Under the pieces are notes generated by a model that did not search any database, was not told the origin of the DNA, and saw only the letters and a list, made by a program, of their open reading frames with translations. From Streptomyces cyaneogriseus subsp. noncyanogenus (GTDB lineage Bacteria; Actinomycetota; Actinomycetes; Streptomycetales; Streptomycetaceae), in NCBI RefSeq assembly GCF_000931445.1, contig NZ_CP010849.1, positions 2,480,001-2,544,000 on the forward strand: 64,000 nt of DNA, read 5' to 3'. The position numbers and the translations under genes were made by a program. Shown here in pieces: positions 9,008 to 16,716 of this stretch (positions within the stretch are counted from its first letter, which is position 1; the number at the start of each line of letters is the position of its first letter).

Positions 9008-9937
9008 ATGACCGACGACGATCTCACCGTGGCCGTACTGGGACCGGGCGGAGTGGGCGGCCTGCTCGCCGCGCTGCTGGCCCGGGCCGGGCACCGGGTG
9101 ATCTGCCTGGCCGGCGACGAGACGGCCGACGCCCTGCGCACGGACGGCATCCGCGTCCACAGCGCGCTGTTCGGCGACTTCACGGCCCGCGTCGAGGCGG
9201 ACACCGTTCTGCGCGAACCGGTCGACGCGTGCCTGATCACGGTGAAGCACACCGCCCTGGACGCGGCCCTGGACCGCGTACCGGCCGCCGTACTGGGCGA
9301 CGGGCTGCTCGTACCGTTCCTGAACGGCGTCGAACACCCCGCGATCCTGCGGGCCCGCTACCGCCCCGGGCAGGTGGCCCCCGCGGTCATCCGGGTCGAG
9401 TCCACCCGTGCCGCCCGGGGCGTCGTCGACCACGGCAGCCCGTTCGCGGAGATCGACCTGACCGGCGCCCCGGCACCGGTCCCCCGGGCGCGCCTCGACC
9501 TCCTCGCGGCGGTGCTGTCCGCCGCGGGCCCGGTCACCCGGGTCGTGGACGGCGAGGCGGCGGCGCTCTGGGCGAAGATGTCGTTCCTCGCGCCGTTCGC
9601 CCTGCTCACCACCCGGTACGGGCTTCCCCTGGGCGCCGTGCGCGAGCGGCACCGCGAGGAGCTGACGGCCCTGGTGGAGGAGACGGCCGCGGTCAGCCGC
9701 GCCTGCGGCGGCCCCGCCGATCCCGCCCAGGCCCTCGCCCGCTACGACGCCTTCCCGCCGCACACCAAGTCGTCCATGCAGCGTGACGCCGAGTCCGGCC
9801 GCCCGCTGGAGCTGGACGCCATCGGCGGCGCCCTGCTGCGCGCGGCCGAGCGCCATGGTGTGCCGGTCCCGGTGACCGCCCGCGTGGTGCGGGAACTGCG
9901 GGACCTGCGGGAACCGGGGGGCGCCGTTCGCCGGTGA
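9008..9937 (+). CDS. Ketopantoate reductase (ApbA/PanE) family oxidoreductase
   Basis: 309 residues from ATG 9008 (GAAAGGA upstream). NADP-dependent reductase of 2-dehydropantoate or a related 2-keto acid. The N-terminal Rossmann fold has AVLGPGGVGGLLAALL (GxGxxG). The catalytic residues follow family positions: VKH (Lys/His region), FLNGVEH (Asn), LWAKMSF (Lys) and the C-terminal KSSMQRDAESGRPLELD that binds the substrate. Full length. Streptomyces carry several paralogues, and no pantothenate gene is adjacent, so a role in coenzyme A synthesis is plausible but not shown. Confidence 0.85.
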   Translation: MTDDDLTVAVLGPGGVGGLLAALLARAGHRVICLAGDETADALRTDGIRVHSALFGDFTARVEADTVLREPVDACLITVKHTALDAALDRVPAAVLGDGLLVPFLNGVEHPAILRARYRPGQVAPAVIRVESTRAARGVVDHGSPFAEIDLTGAPAPVPRARLDLLAAVLSAAGPVTRVVDGEAAALWAKMSFLAPFALLTTRYGLPLGAVRERHREELTALVEETAAVSRACGGPADPAQALARYDAFPPHTKSSMQRDAESGRPLELDAIGGALLRAAERHGVPVPVTARVVRELRDLREPGGAVRR

Positions 9938-9941
9938 CGGA

Positions 9942-9972
9942 CGGGCAGGCGTTCCCCGGGAACGCCTGCCCG
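9942..9972. terminator. Terminator-like palindrome after the PanE-family gene
   Basis: CGGGCAGGCGTTCCC and GGGAACGCCTGCCCG are perfect 15-bp arms around a single C, starting 5 nt after the stop at 9937. It has no U-run, as is usual for Streptomyces stops. A second 9-bp stem CCGGGAGGC/GCCTCCCGG follows at 10001-10030. Confidence 0.7.
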
Positions 9973-10062
9973 CACGCCCCGGGTCCCCCGTGCGGATGAA
10001 CCGGGAGGCGGGTCCCCGGGAGCCTCCCGGCCCCGGTATTCGAACAGGCGTATCATTGTGTC

Positions 10063-10452
10063 GTGACAACGACCTATGACTTCCCGAGTGACCTCCTGGC
10101 CGGTCAGCAGGAACTGCATCAGGTCCGGGCCGAGCTGTCGGCCCTGTTGAAGCGGCTCCCCTGGTCGGTCGAGCCCTTGGACGCCTTCAGCGACGACAAC
10201 GGCTGGCGCAAGGTCGAGCGGCCGGCCTCGCCCGGCTGGTCGGCCGACGAACAGGCCGAGGTCGAGAAGCTGCGGCAGCGGGAACGCGAACTCGCCGTCT
10301 TCGTCAGCACCCACCGCTACTGGTCCGAACTCGGCGGCCCCGACCGCGTGACCGCCCGTTCCCGGCTCAAGCACGCCCACGAGACCCCGCCCGACGGCTC
10401 CGAGGACTCCGAGGACTCCGAGGACTCCGGGCAGACCGGGCGGGATTCGTAG
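10063..10452 (+). CDS. Small hypothetical protein with acidic Ser-Glu-Asp tail
   Basis: 129 residues from GTG 10063. I do not recognise the family. The first 105 residues look folded and helical (LLAGQQELHQVRAELSALLK, then SADEQAEVEKLRQRERELA as a short coiled coil). An Arg/Lys-His segment and a low-complexity tail with repeated SED follow. There is no signal peptide or membrane span. Codon use is normal. Just upstream, TTCGAACAGGC resembles half of a LexA box, but the other half is poor. It stands between two terminators, so it is probably monocistronic. Confidence 0.7.
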   Translation: MTTTYDFPSDLLAGQQELHQVRAELSALLKRLPWSVEPLDAFSDDNGWRKVERPASPGWSADEQAEVEKLRQRERELAVFVSTHRYWSELGGPDRVTARSRLKHAHETPPDGSEDSEDSEDSGQTGRDS

Positions 10453-10492
10453 GGGTCCGCAGGGGATCGCGAGGGTTCGCGGGGTTCGCCGA

Positions 10493-10526
10493 GTCTCCTG
10501 CGAGCCCCCGGGAGCTCGCAGGAGAC
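10493..10526. terminator. Bidirectional terminator hairpin
   Basis: GTCTCCTGCGAGC (10493-10505) and GCTCGCAGGAGAC (10514-10526) form a perfect 13-bp stem with an 8-nt loop, between the convergent hypothetical gene and the DUF305 gene. Confidence 0.75.
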
Positions 10527-10595
10527 ATACGGAGACGGACGGTCCGGCTCGGCGCCCACGCGAGGGCGCGAGACGGGAAGAGACGGGGAGAGCCG

Positions 10596-11264
10596 TCAGC
10601 GACCGCCGAGGAGCCTCTCCATCTCGGCGATCTCCGCCTTCTGCGCGGTGACGATGTCGCCGGCCAGGGCGCGGGCGGGCTGGTACGCGCCCTTCTCCTG
10701 CTGCGTCGCGGCCATCTCCACGGCACCCTCGTGGTGCTCGATCATCAGGGTCAGGAACATCCTGTCGAAGTCCTCGCCCGTGGCCTTCTCCAGCCTCTCC
10801 ATGTCCGCGCCGTCCATCATTCCGGGCATCCCGGAGTGATCGGAGTGGCTGGAGTGGCCGCTGCCGGACGCGGAATCCGCCGCCCCCGGCACCTGCTCGC
10901 CCCAGGACTCGAGCCAGCCGGTCATCGTCGCGATCTCCGGTTCCTGCGCCTTCTCGATACGCCCGGCGAGTTCCTCGACCTCGCTGGAGGCGGCCCGGCC
11001 GGCGGCCAGCCGCGCCATGTCCAGGGCCTGGCGGTGGTGCGGGATCATGCCCCGCGCGAAGGCGACGTCCTGGGCGTTGTGCGCGGCGGTCGCGGTTCCG
11101 CCCTCCGCCGGAGCCGTGGCCCCGGTGCTCGCGGACGCCGTGGCGTGGCCGCCGTGTCCGGCGCCGTCGTCCGCGTCCCCGCCGCAGGCGGCGAGGGCGA
11201 ACGCGGCACCGGCCGCCACCGCCGCCAGGGCGGCGCGGCGCGTCATCGTACGGATGCTGCTCAT
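10596..11264 (-). CDS. DUF305 lipoprotein, histidine/methionine-rich (CopM-like)
   Basis: 222 residues from ATG 11264 (GGAG 7 nt upstream). The N-terminus has twin-Arg-like TRR and a lipobox FALAACGG, so it is exported and lipid-anchored. Two DUF305 repeats (a ferritin-like helical fold) each show the metal-ligand pattern: FARGMIPHHRQALDMA and FLTLMIEHHEGAVEMA, joined by a His/Met/Ser-rich linker (HSSHSDHSGMPGMM). CopM-type relatives bind copper in the periplasm. The gene lies 86 bp downstream of a DUF6153 gene on the same strand, a common pair in Streptomyces. Metal identity is inferred. Confidence 0.88.
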   Translation of the reverse strand: MSSIRTMTRRAALAAVAAGAAFALAACGGDADDGAGHGGHATASASTGATAPAEGGTATAAHNAQDVAFARGMIPHHRQALDMARLAAGRAASSEVEELAGRIEKAQEPEIATMTGWLESWGEQVPGAADSASGSGHSSHSDHSGMPGMMDGADMERLEKATGEDFDRMFLTLMIEHHEGAVEMAATQQEKGAYQPARALAGDIVTAQKAEIAEMERLLGGR

Positions 11265-11350
11265 GGGTGAACTCCTGGATTCCTGCTGTGAGGGGGATGG
11301 TCGGCATGCCGATGCGCCGCGCCCGCCGGGGCGCGGTGCGGGAGCGGTGC

Positions 11351-11812
11351 CTATATCCGCAGGAGCTGGAGTTCGGACAGGGACGGCGGCGCGCGTGCGC
11401 CGTCGGGTGCCTCGGCCGCGCGGGAGGGCGGGACCTCGGCGCGGACGGCCGTCGGCACCGGGTCGGCGACGAGCGCGGGCAGCACCGGCCCACCGCCCAC
11501 CGCACCGGACGCACACGTCGTGTCGGCGTGCCGGAGGTGTCCCCCGCCGCAGTCGCCGTCCGTCGCCCCGCAGCCGTCGTGGACCGCGGCGGCGCCCGGC
11601 GCGGAAGCCGGGGTCAGGGGCGCGGCAGCCGGGGACGCCGGGGGATGCCCCGCCGGGGCCGCGTGCGCGGAAGAGGTGTGGGTGTGGTCCGGGAAACCGC
11701 CGTGCGGCGCCAGCCCGTGCATCCCCAGCAACCCGGCCAGCAGCCCGAGCACGCACACGGCCCGCCACCGCCACGCGGGCGGCCGTCGGCCATGCTGCTC
11801 GGAACACATCAC
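11351..11812 (-). CDS. DUF6153 family membrane protein, histidine-rich
   Basis: 153 residues if read from GTG 11812, which lies 7 nt after a TAGGAT -10 and so fits a leaderless mRNA; ATG 11809 and ATG 11821 are alternatives. One N-terminal transmembrane segment with the family motif VLGLLAGLLGMHGLAPHGG is followed by a His-rich stretch (HTHTSSAHAAPAGH) and an Ala/Pro-rich extracytoplasmic region with several Cys, ending in SLSELQLLRI. The function of DUF6153 is unknown; the neighbouring DUF305 lipoprotein and the His/Cys content suggest a metal-related envelope role. Confidence 0.75.
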   Translation of the reverse strand: MMCSEQHGRRPPAWRWRAVCVLGLLAGLLGMHGLAPHGGFPDHTHTSSAHAAPAGHPPASPAAAPLTPASAPGAAAVHDGCGATDGDCGGGHLRHADTTCASGAVGGGPVLPALVADPVPTAVRAEVPPSRAAEAPDGARAPPSLSELQLLRI

Positions 11813-11840
11813 GGTCCACATCCTACGGACCTGCGCACAA

Positions 11841-11868
11841 AGGCCCCCGGAGGTCTCTCCGGGGGCCT
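11841..11868 (-). terminator. Terminator of the tRNA-Val transcript
   Basis: AGGCCCCCGGAG (11841-11852) and CTCCGGGGGCCT (11857-11868) form a perfect 12-bp stem with a 4-nt loop. On the minus strand it is followed by TTTG, 30 nt downstream of the tRNA 3' end. Confidence 0.8.
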
Positions 11869-11898
11869 GTGCACCGGCGAGCGCTCCGCCGGTTCCGG

Positions 11899-11970
<72 letters not shown>

Positions 11971-12070
11971 AGAACGAGTCGACAGCCTACATTGCCCGGG
12001 GCGCTGTCCGGCAAACCCGTACCGCGCACCCGTTCGCCGCTCTCTCCGGGACTTCCCCGACCGCCGCCCG

Positions 12071-12082
12071 GGGGTTAACCCC
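12071..12082. promoter_or_regulatory. GGGGTTAACCCC palindrome upstream of the DUF4097-like lipoprotein gene
   Basis: This perfect 12-bp palindrome sits about 150 bp before the start at 12231, in the promoter area. It is a plausible operator for an unidentified regulator, with no direct support beyond symmetry and position. Confidence 0.35.
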
Positions 12083-12230
12083 ACCCCTGATCCGGGAGCC
12101 GCCCGGATCCCGGGACGGGCGGCGGATGCCTACCGTCGAAGGGCCTCGCCGCGCAGGGCCCCCGGGTCCCGCCGCCCGTCCGCACGGGCCCCGGGCGAGG
12201 CACCCGTCGTCGCCTCTGGGGGAGATCGTC

Positions 12231-12998
12231 ATGGCCCGTACCGTTCCCGCTCGCGCGGCCGCCGTCACCGGCGCCGTCGTCGTGCTCTTCGCGGGCCTCA
12301 CCGCCTGTTCCTCGGCCGAGGACGACACCGATCCGGACCACCGGTCCTTCCCGCTGCACGGCCGGACCCTCACCATCGACTCCGACGACTCGGCACTGGA
12401 GATCGTCGCCGCCCCGTCGCACGAGCGGGGCAGCGTCGAGGTGACCCGCTGGTTCCAGGGATCGGTCGCCGTCGGCGAGGCCCCGGAGGTCACCTGGTCG
12501 ATGCGGGACGACCGGCTGAAGCTGCGGATGCACTGCTCGGGCGTCGTCGCGAACTGCGCGGCCAAGCACCGCGTCGCAGTGCCCCACGGCGTCTCGGTGA
12601 AGGTGGTGGACGGCGACGGCAGCGTGCGGGCGAGCGGCTTCCGCGACGCGCTGGAGATCCGCACCGGCGACGGGTCCGTCCGCGTCACCGACACCAGCGG
12701 GCCGCTGACACTGCGCACCGACGACGGATCCGTCCGGGCGGAGGTCTCCTCGCGCCGAGTGCGCGCGCAGACGAAGGACGGCTCGGTCCGCCTCGAACTG
12801 CACGCCGTACCGGATCTCGTGGACTCCCGCAGCGGCGACGGCTCCGTCACGATCGAGCTGCCCCGGGCCGAGTACCGGGTGACAGCCGAGACCGGTGACG
12901 GAGGCGTGGACGTGTCCGTGCCGCGCGACGACTCCAGCTCCCACGTGGTGAACGCCCGCACCGACGACGGCAAAGTCACCGTCCGCGCGGCGAACTGA
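12231..12998 (+). CDS. DUF4097-like beta-helix lipoprotein
   Basis: 255 residues from ATG 12231 (GGGGAG upstream); the longer in-frame extension has no RBS. A lipoprotein signal with lipobox GLTACSS anchors it outside the membrane. After a beta-rich lead, the C-terminal half holds about seven short repeats built on [GD]DGSV[RTD] (DGDGSVRASG, GDGSVRVTD, DDGSVRAE, KDGSVRLE, GDGSVTIE, GDGGVDVS, DDGKVTVR), each one turn of a right-handed beta-helix as in DUF4097 putative adhesins. It is probably a surface scaffold; ligand unknown. A coiled-coil membrane protein follows at 13070. Confidence 0.8.
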   Translation: MARTVPARAAAVTGAVVVLFAGLTACSSAEDDTDPDHRSFPLHGRTLTIDSDDSALEIVAAPSHERGSVEVTRWFQGSVAVGEAPEVTWSMRDDRLKLRMHCSGVVANCAAKHRVAVPHGVSVKVVDGDGSVRASGFRDALEIRTGDGSVRVTDTSGPLTLRTDDGSVRAEVSSRRVRAQTKDGSVRLELHAVPDLVDSRSGDGSVTIELPRAEYRVTAETGDGGVDVSVPRDDSSSHVVNARTDDGKVTVRAAN

Positions 12999-13069
12999 AC
13001 GCCCCGTGTGTTCGTCCCTTACGGGTGGGAGAATGAACCCGGGCAGGGCGGACGACACGGGAGAGGGAT

Positions 13070-14479
13070 GTGACGGCGACACCATCGCAGCCGTATGCGC
13101 CGCCGATGGAGCCGTGCGCGCCTCGCCCGCCGCACCGGTCGCCGCGCCGCCCCCGGTACGGCGCTCTGCGCGGCACCCTCACGCTGCTCGCCCTGCCGCT
13201 GGTGGCCGCGCTGGCGCTGCCCGCCGCGTTCGCCGGTGGCGGGACCCGGCGCTGGTTCGGCGGGCGCGCCGAGAGCCAGCGGGCCGAGGCGCAGGCCGCG
13301 AAGGACGCCGCCGCGGCCGCCTTCTACGAGCTGGACACCGCCCAACGGGACCTGCGGATCTCCATCGAGACGATCACTGCCGTCGACGACTCCCCCGCCG
13401 CCCGGCGCGTGGTCGACGGTTTCGCGGCGCTCGGGCGGCGCATCGACGAAGCCAGTCGCCAGTACATCGACGCCGTCGACGCCCACGACCTGGACCGCGA
13501 CGACCTGGAGGCACCGGCCGCCTCCCGGGCCCGTGCCCAGCTGACCGCGGCCAAGGACGAGCTCGGCCGGGCCAAGCTGGAACTGGACCGCTTCGCCGAG
13601 GGGCTCGGCCCGCTGCTCGGCAAGGCCGAGACGCAACTGGCCCGGCTCGCCCCCGCCGTCGAACGGGCCCGGCAGTCCCTGCTCGCCGCCTCCCGGGCGC
13701 TGGACACCGCCCGGGGCACGGGGCTGCGGGCGGACGACCTCGCCGCCCGTCTCGCCGCCCTCGCCCCCGAGCTGACCAAGCTGAACGAGGGCGCCGGGCG
13801 GCACGGCGTGCCGCAGACGCTGGACCGAGCCGAGCGGGTCACCCGGGAAGCCGAGGCGGTCCGCGCCGAGGCCGAACGGCTGCCGGAACGAGCCGCGGAG
13901 ATCGGCCACCGCCTGGTCTCCCTGCGCACCCGCGCCCAGGCGCTCACCACCCGCGCGGAGCAGGTCGAGCCGGTCCTCAGCGAACTGCGGCGGCGGTTCA
14001 CCGTCGCCTGCTGGCAGGATCTCCAGCATGTGCCGGAGCAGGCCGCCGACACCGTCCGGCAGGCCGAGCGGAAACTGGCCGAGGCGCAGACCGCCCGGGA
14101 CGAGCAGCGCTGGCCCGACGCGACCGCGCTGCTGTCGACCGTCCGGGCCCTGCTGAACGCGACCGACGACGCCGTCTCGGCCGCCGGTGACCGCCTGCGG
14201 CAGCTCGACGCCGTGCAGAAGGACCCCCAGCAGGAGATCGAACGCACCCGGTTCGCGATCCGCGACGCCCAGCGGCTGGCCATGGCCGGACGCCACACCC
14301 CCGACCCGCGGCACGCGCGCCCCCTGGACGACGCCGTCGCCCGGCTGGAACGGGCGGTCGCCACGCTGGAGGGCCGCCACCCCGACTACTGGCACTTCCT
14401 CACGGAGACGGAGGCCATCCGCCGGACGGTGGCCCGCGTGGTCACCCGGATCCGAGAGGACCGCGGCGCCGGTCACTGA
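13070..14479 (+). CDS. Coiled-coil membrane-anchored protein of unknown function
   Basis: 469 residues from GTG 13070, behind GGGAGAGGGAT. A Pro-rich cytoplasmic lead of about 28 residues and one transmembrane helix (LTLLALPLVAALALPAAFAG, about 36-55) are followed by over 400 residues of Ala/Glu/Arg-rich helices with long coiled-coil heptads, for example ERARQSLLAASRALDTARG and EAEAVRAEAERLPERAAEIG. No catalytic motif is seen. The design resembles a tethered structural or spacer protein that assembles in the envelope. It starts 71 bp after the DUF4097-like gene, so they may be cotranscribed. Confidence 0.75.
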   Translation: MTATPSQPYAPPMEPCAPRPPHRSPRRPRYGALRGTLTLLALPLVAALALPAAFAGGGTRRWFGGRAESQRAEAQAAKDAAAAAFYELDTAQRDLRISIETITAVDDSPAARRVVDGFAALGRRIDEASRQYIDAVDAHDLDRDDLEAPAASRARAQLTAAKDELGRAKLELDRFAEGLGPLLGKAETQLARLAPAVERARQSLLAASRALDTARGTGLRADDLAARLAALAPELTKLNEGAGRHGVPQTLDRAERVTREAEAVRAEAERLPERAAEIGHRLVSLRTRAQALTTRAEQVEPVLSELRRRFTVACWQDLQHVPEQAADTVRQAERKLAEAQTARDEQRWPDATALLSTVRALLNATDDAVSAAGDRLRQLDAVQKDPQQEIERTRFAIRDAQRLAMAGRHTPDPRHARPLDDAVARLERAVATLEGRHPDYWHFLTETEAIRRTVARVVTRIREDRGAGH

Positions 14480-14555
14480 GCGGATCGGCCACCGGACGGC
14501 TCCCCGAACGGCTTTCGCCCTACGAACGGCCCCGCACGGCGGTTAACCTGAGCCC

Positions 14556-14774
14556 ATGCCTCGCTACGAGTACCGCTGCCGCAGTTGCGGCGACACGTTC
14601 GAACTGAGCCGTCCCATGGCCGAGTCCTCCGCTCCCGCCGCCTGCCCCGCGGGCCACGACGACACCGTGAAGCTCCTCTCGACGGTCGCGGTCGGCGGCT
14701 CGTCCTCCGCTTCCGCCCCCGCACCCGGACCGGGCGGAGGAGGAGGCTGCTGCGGCGGGGGCTGCTGCGGCTGA
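14556..14774 (+). CDS. FmdB family zinc-ribbon protein
   Basis: 72 residues from ATG 14556. The N-terminal MPRYEYRCRSCGDTFEL and the second Cys (AACPAGH) form the FmdB/regulatory-protein zinc ribbon. The C-terminus is a Gly/Ser/Pro tail ending in a Cys-Gly cluster (GGCCGGGCCG), as usual for actinobacterial members. It is a small, probably nucleic-acid- or partner-binding cytoplasmic protein. The family name comes from a Methylophilus regulator of amidase/formamidase genes, and no such genes are near. It converges on the two-component system at 14804. Confidence 0.85.
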   Translation: MPRYEYRCRSCGDTFELSRPMAESSAPAACPAGHDDTVKLLSTVAVGGSSSASAPAPGPGGGGGCCGGGCCG

Positions 14775-14803
14775 CTCCCGCCGCGCCGGGCCCGCCCGCC
14801 GCG

Positions 14804-15448
14804 TCAGCTCCCCAGATACCGCAGCACCGCGAGCACTCTGCGCGAATAGCCTTCGCCCCCGGACAGTTCGAGCTTGTCGAAGATCGCGTTGATGTGCTTC
14901 TCGACCCCGCTCTGGGATATGTGCAGCCGCCGTGCGATCGCCGCGTTGGTGTGGCCCTGCGCCATCTCGGCGAGCACGGCCCGCTCCCGCGCGGTCAGCC
15001 GGGCGAGCAGGTCGGTATGGGACGTACGGCCCAGTAACTGGCGTACGACCTCCGGATCGAAGGCGGCCCGGCCGTCGGCCACCCGCTCCAGCGCGTCGAG
15101 GAACTCATCGACCTGGACCACCCGGTCCTTGAGCAGATACCCCACCCCCTCGGTCTCACCGGTCAGCAGCTCGGTCGCGTACCGCTTCTCGACGTACTGC
15201 GAGAGCACCAGCACGCCGACCCGCGGCCATCGCTCGCGGATCTCCAGGGCCGCGCGCAGCCCTTCGTCGGTATGGGTCGGCGGCATCCGGACGTCGGCGA
15301 CGACCACGTCCGGCGGATTCTCGGCGACCGCCTTCAGCAGCGACTCGGCCTCGCCGACGGCCGCGAGGACCTCATGGCCCTCCTCCGCCAGCAGGCGGAC
15401 CAGTCCTTCCCGCAGCAGGGTCGAGTCCTCGGCCAGGATCACGCGCAT
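14804..15448 (-). CDS. NarL/FixJ-family response regulator
   Basis: 214 residues from ATG 15448. The N-terminal receiver has the acidic pair in ILAEDSTLLREGL, phosphoacceptor Asp in VVVADVRMPP, Thr/Ser switch in VLVLSQYVEKRY and Lys in YLLKDRV. The C-terminal LuxR-type HTH (about 148-214) has LTARERAVLAEMAQGHTNAA followed by IARRLHISQSGVEKHINAI. It overlaps its partner kinase gene by 10 nt, so translation is coupled. It most likely binds the TGCGG dyads in the divergent promoter at 16622-16671, controlling its own operon and the DedA gene. Confidence 0.92.
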   Translation of the reverse strand: MRVILAEDSTLLREGLVRLLAEEGHEVLAAVGEAESLLKAVAENPPDVVVADVRMPPTHTDEGLRAALEIRERWPRVGVLVLSQYVEKRYATELLTGETEGVGYLLKDRVVQVDEFLDALERVADGRAAFDPEVVRQLLGRTSHTDLLARLTARERAVLAEMAQGHTNAAIARRLHISQSGVEKHINAIFDKLELSGGEGYSRRVLAVLRYLGS

Positions 15449-16584
15449 GGCAGCTCCGCGGACACGACGGTGGGGCCGCCCGGCGGGCTGATCACGGTCA
15501 GGACGCCGTCCAGCGCGGCGACACGCCGCGCCAGCCCGAACAGTCCGCTCCCGGAGGCGTTGGCCCCGCCGCAGCCGTCGTCCTGGACCGCCACATGCAC
15601 CATCCCTTCCTCGGCGCCGCCCACGGCGACGATTATCCGGCTCGGCGCCGCGTGCTTGACCGCGTTGGTGACCGCCTCGCACACCACGAAGTAGGCGACG
15701 GTCGCCACGGCCCGCTCGGGCTCCTCGGTGAGGTGGTACTCCACCCGCACCGGTACGGAGGCCCGCTCGGCGACCGTCTCCAGCGCCGCGCGCAGCCCCG
15801 CCTCGTCCAGCGTGGTGGGGTAGATGCGCCAGGCCACCTCGCGCAGCTCGTCCAGGGCCCGCCGGCTCTCCTCGTGGGCCTGGCCCAGCAGACGGTCTCT
15901 GCGGGCGGCGTCCTGGCTGCGCCGGGCGCGGCCCAGCAGCATCCCGAGGGCGACGAGGCGCTGCTGCACCCCGTCGTGCAGATCGCGCTCGATGCGGCGG
16001 CGCTCGTCGTGCACCGCGTCGACGACCGCGGCGCGGCTGGCGGACAGTTCGGCGATGCGCCGCTCCAGCTCCTCCTGGTGGCGGGGCCCGAAGCACTGCC
16101 GCGCCCACTGCCCCTCCAGCCCGGCGACGCCGAATATCCCCTGCACCGCGAGGAAGAGCAGGAAGAACCCGCCGAAGCTGCTCAGGGCGATGGAGCCGGG
16201 GTCGCGTATGCCGTCCAGCAGGATCCAGCCGTACAACCAGAACAGGCCGTACCCGAGGCCGATCGCCGCCGACAGCATCACGACCCCGCCCAGCAGCCCC
16301 AGGGCCCACCGGCCCGCCACGTACCGCAGGGCCCGCAGGTCCTCGTGCGGGGGCGGGACGCGGACGCCCAGCCAGATCCGCAGCCGGGCCCGCTCCAGTT
16401 CCGCCAGTCTCCGCGCGCACACGAGGACCGGGCGGAGCACGGCACGGCGTCCGGCCGGCCAGGCGGCCACCGGCAGCAGGGCCGCGCCCGCCAGGACGGC
16501 GAAGGGCAGCTCGATGGCGGCCGCGGCGGCTCCCGTCATCAGGCCCACCCCGCACCGCACTCCGCGTCGCGCCATGTCTCGCAT
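15439..16584 (-). CDS. Sensor histidine kinase (HisKA_3 type)
   Basis: 381 residues from ATG 16584. There is no Shine-Dalgarno, but a TAGCCT -10 lies 7 nt upstream, indicating a leaderless mRNA. Hydrophobic segments near residues 20-45, a sensor-like pair at about 92-150 (ALGLLGGVVMLSAAIGLGY and ALSSFGGFFLLFLAVQGIF), then the dimerisation/phosphoacceptor helix RIERDLHDGVQQRLVAL with the phospho-His, and an HATPase domain (VVCEAVTNAVKHA, DDGCGGA, GLFGLARRV). Partner of the response regulator at 14804. With little extracytoplasmic sequence, it probably senses a membrane or envelope signal. Confidence 0.92.
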   Translation of the reverse strand: MRDMARRGVRCGVGLMTGAAAAAIELPFAVLAGAALLPVAAWPAGRRAVLRPVLVCARRLAELERARLRIWLGVRVPPPHEDLRALRYVAGRWALGLLGGVVMLSAAIGLGYGLFWLYGWILLDGIRDPGSIALSSFGGFFLLFLAVQGIFGVAGLEGQWARQCFGPRHQEELERRIAELSASRAAVVDAVHDERRRIERDLHDGVQQRLVALGMLLGRARRSQDAARRDRLLGQAHEESRRALDELREVAWRIYPTTLDEAGLRAALETVAERASVPVRVEYHLTEEPERAVATVAYFVVCEAVTNAVKHAAPSRIIVAVGGAEEGMVHVAVQDDGCGGANASGSGLFGLARRVAALDGVLTVISPPGGPTVVSAELPCA

Positions 16585-16621
16585 GATCGCGAGGCTAGTC
16601 GCGGGCGGGTCCGGTGCGCAC

Positions 16622-16671
16622 TGCGGAAAACCGCAATGTCCGGCTGCGGTTGGCCGCAGCGGATCGTGCGG
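16622..16671. promoter_or_regulatory. Repeated TGCGG-N4-CCGCA operator in the kinase/DedA divergent promoter
   Basis: Dyad 1 is TGCGGAAAACCGCA (16622-16635). Dyad 2 is CTGCGGTTGGCCGCAG (16644-16659). A lone TGCGG half-site follows at 16667. Their first arms are 23 and 22 bp apart, about two helical turns. They sit between the divergent leaderless promoters of the histidine kinase and the DedA gene, the expected place for the NarL-type regulator to act. Confidence 0.65.
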
Positions 16672-16716
16672 TCTTCCTCAGGGTCCCTTCAGCCACGATT
16701 TTCTAGCGTGGTCGGC

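Noticed and set aside
10035..10055. LexA/SOS box before the hypothetical gene at 10063
   Set aside because: Only one half (TCGAAC) fits TCGAAC-N4-GTTCGA; the second half GTATCA is too divergent to call.
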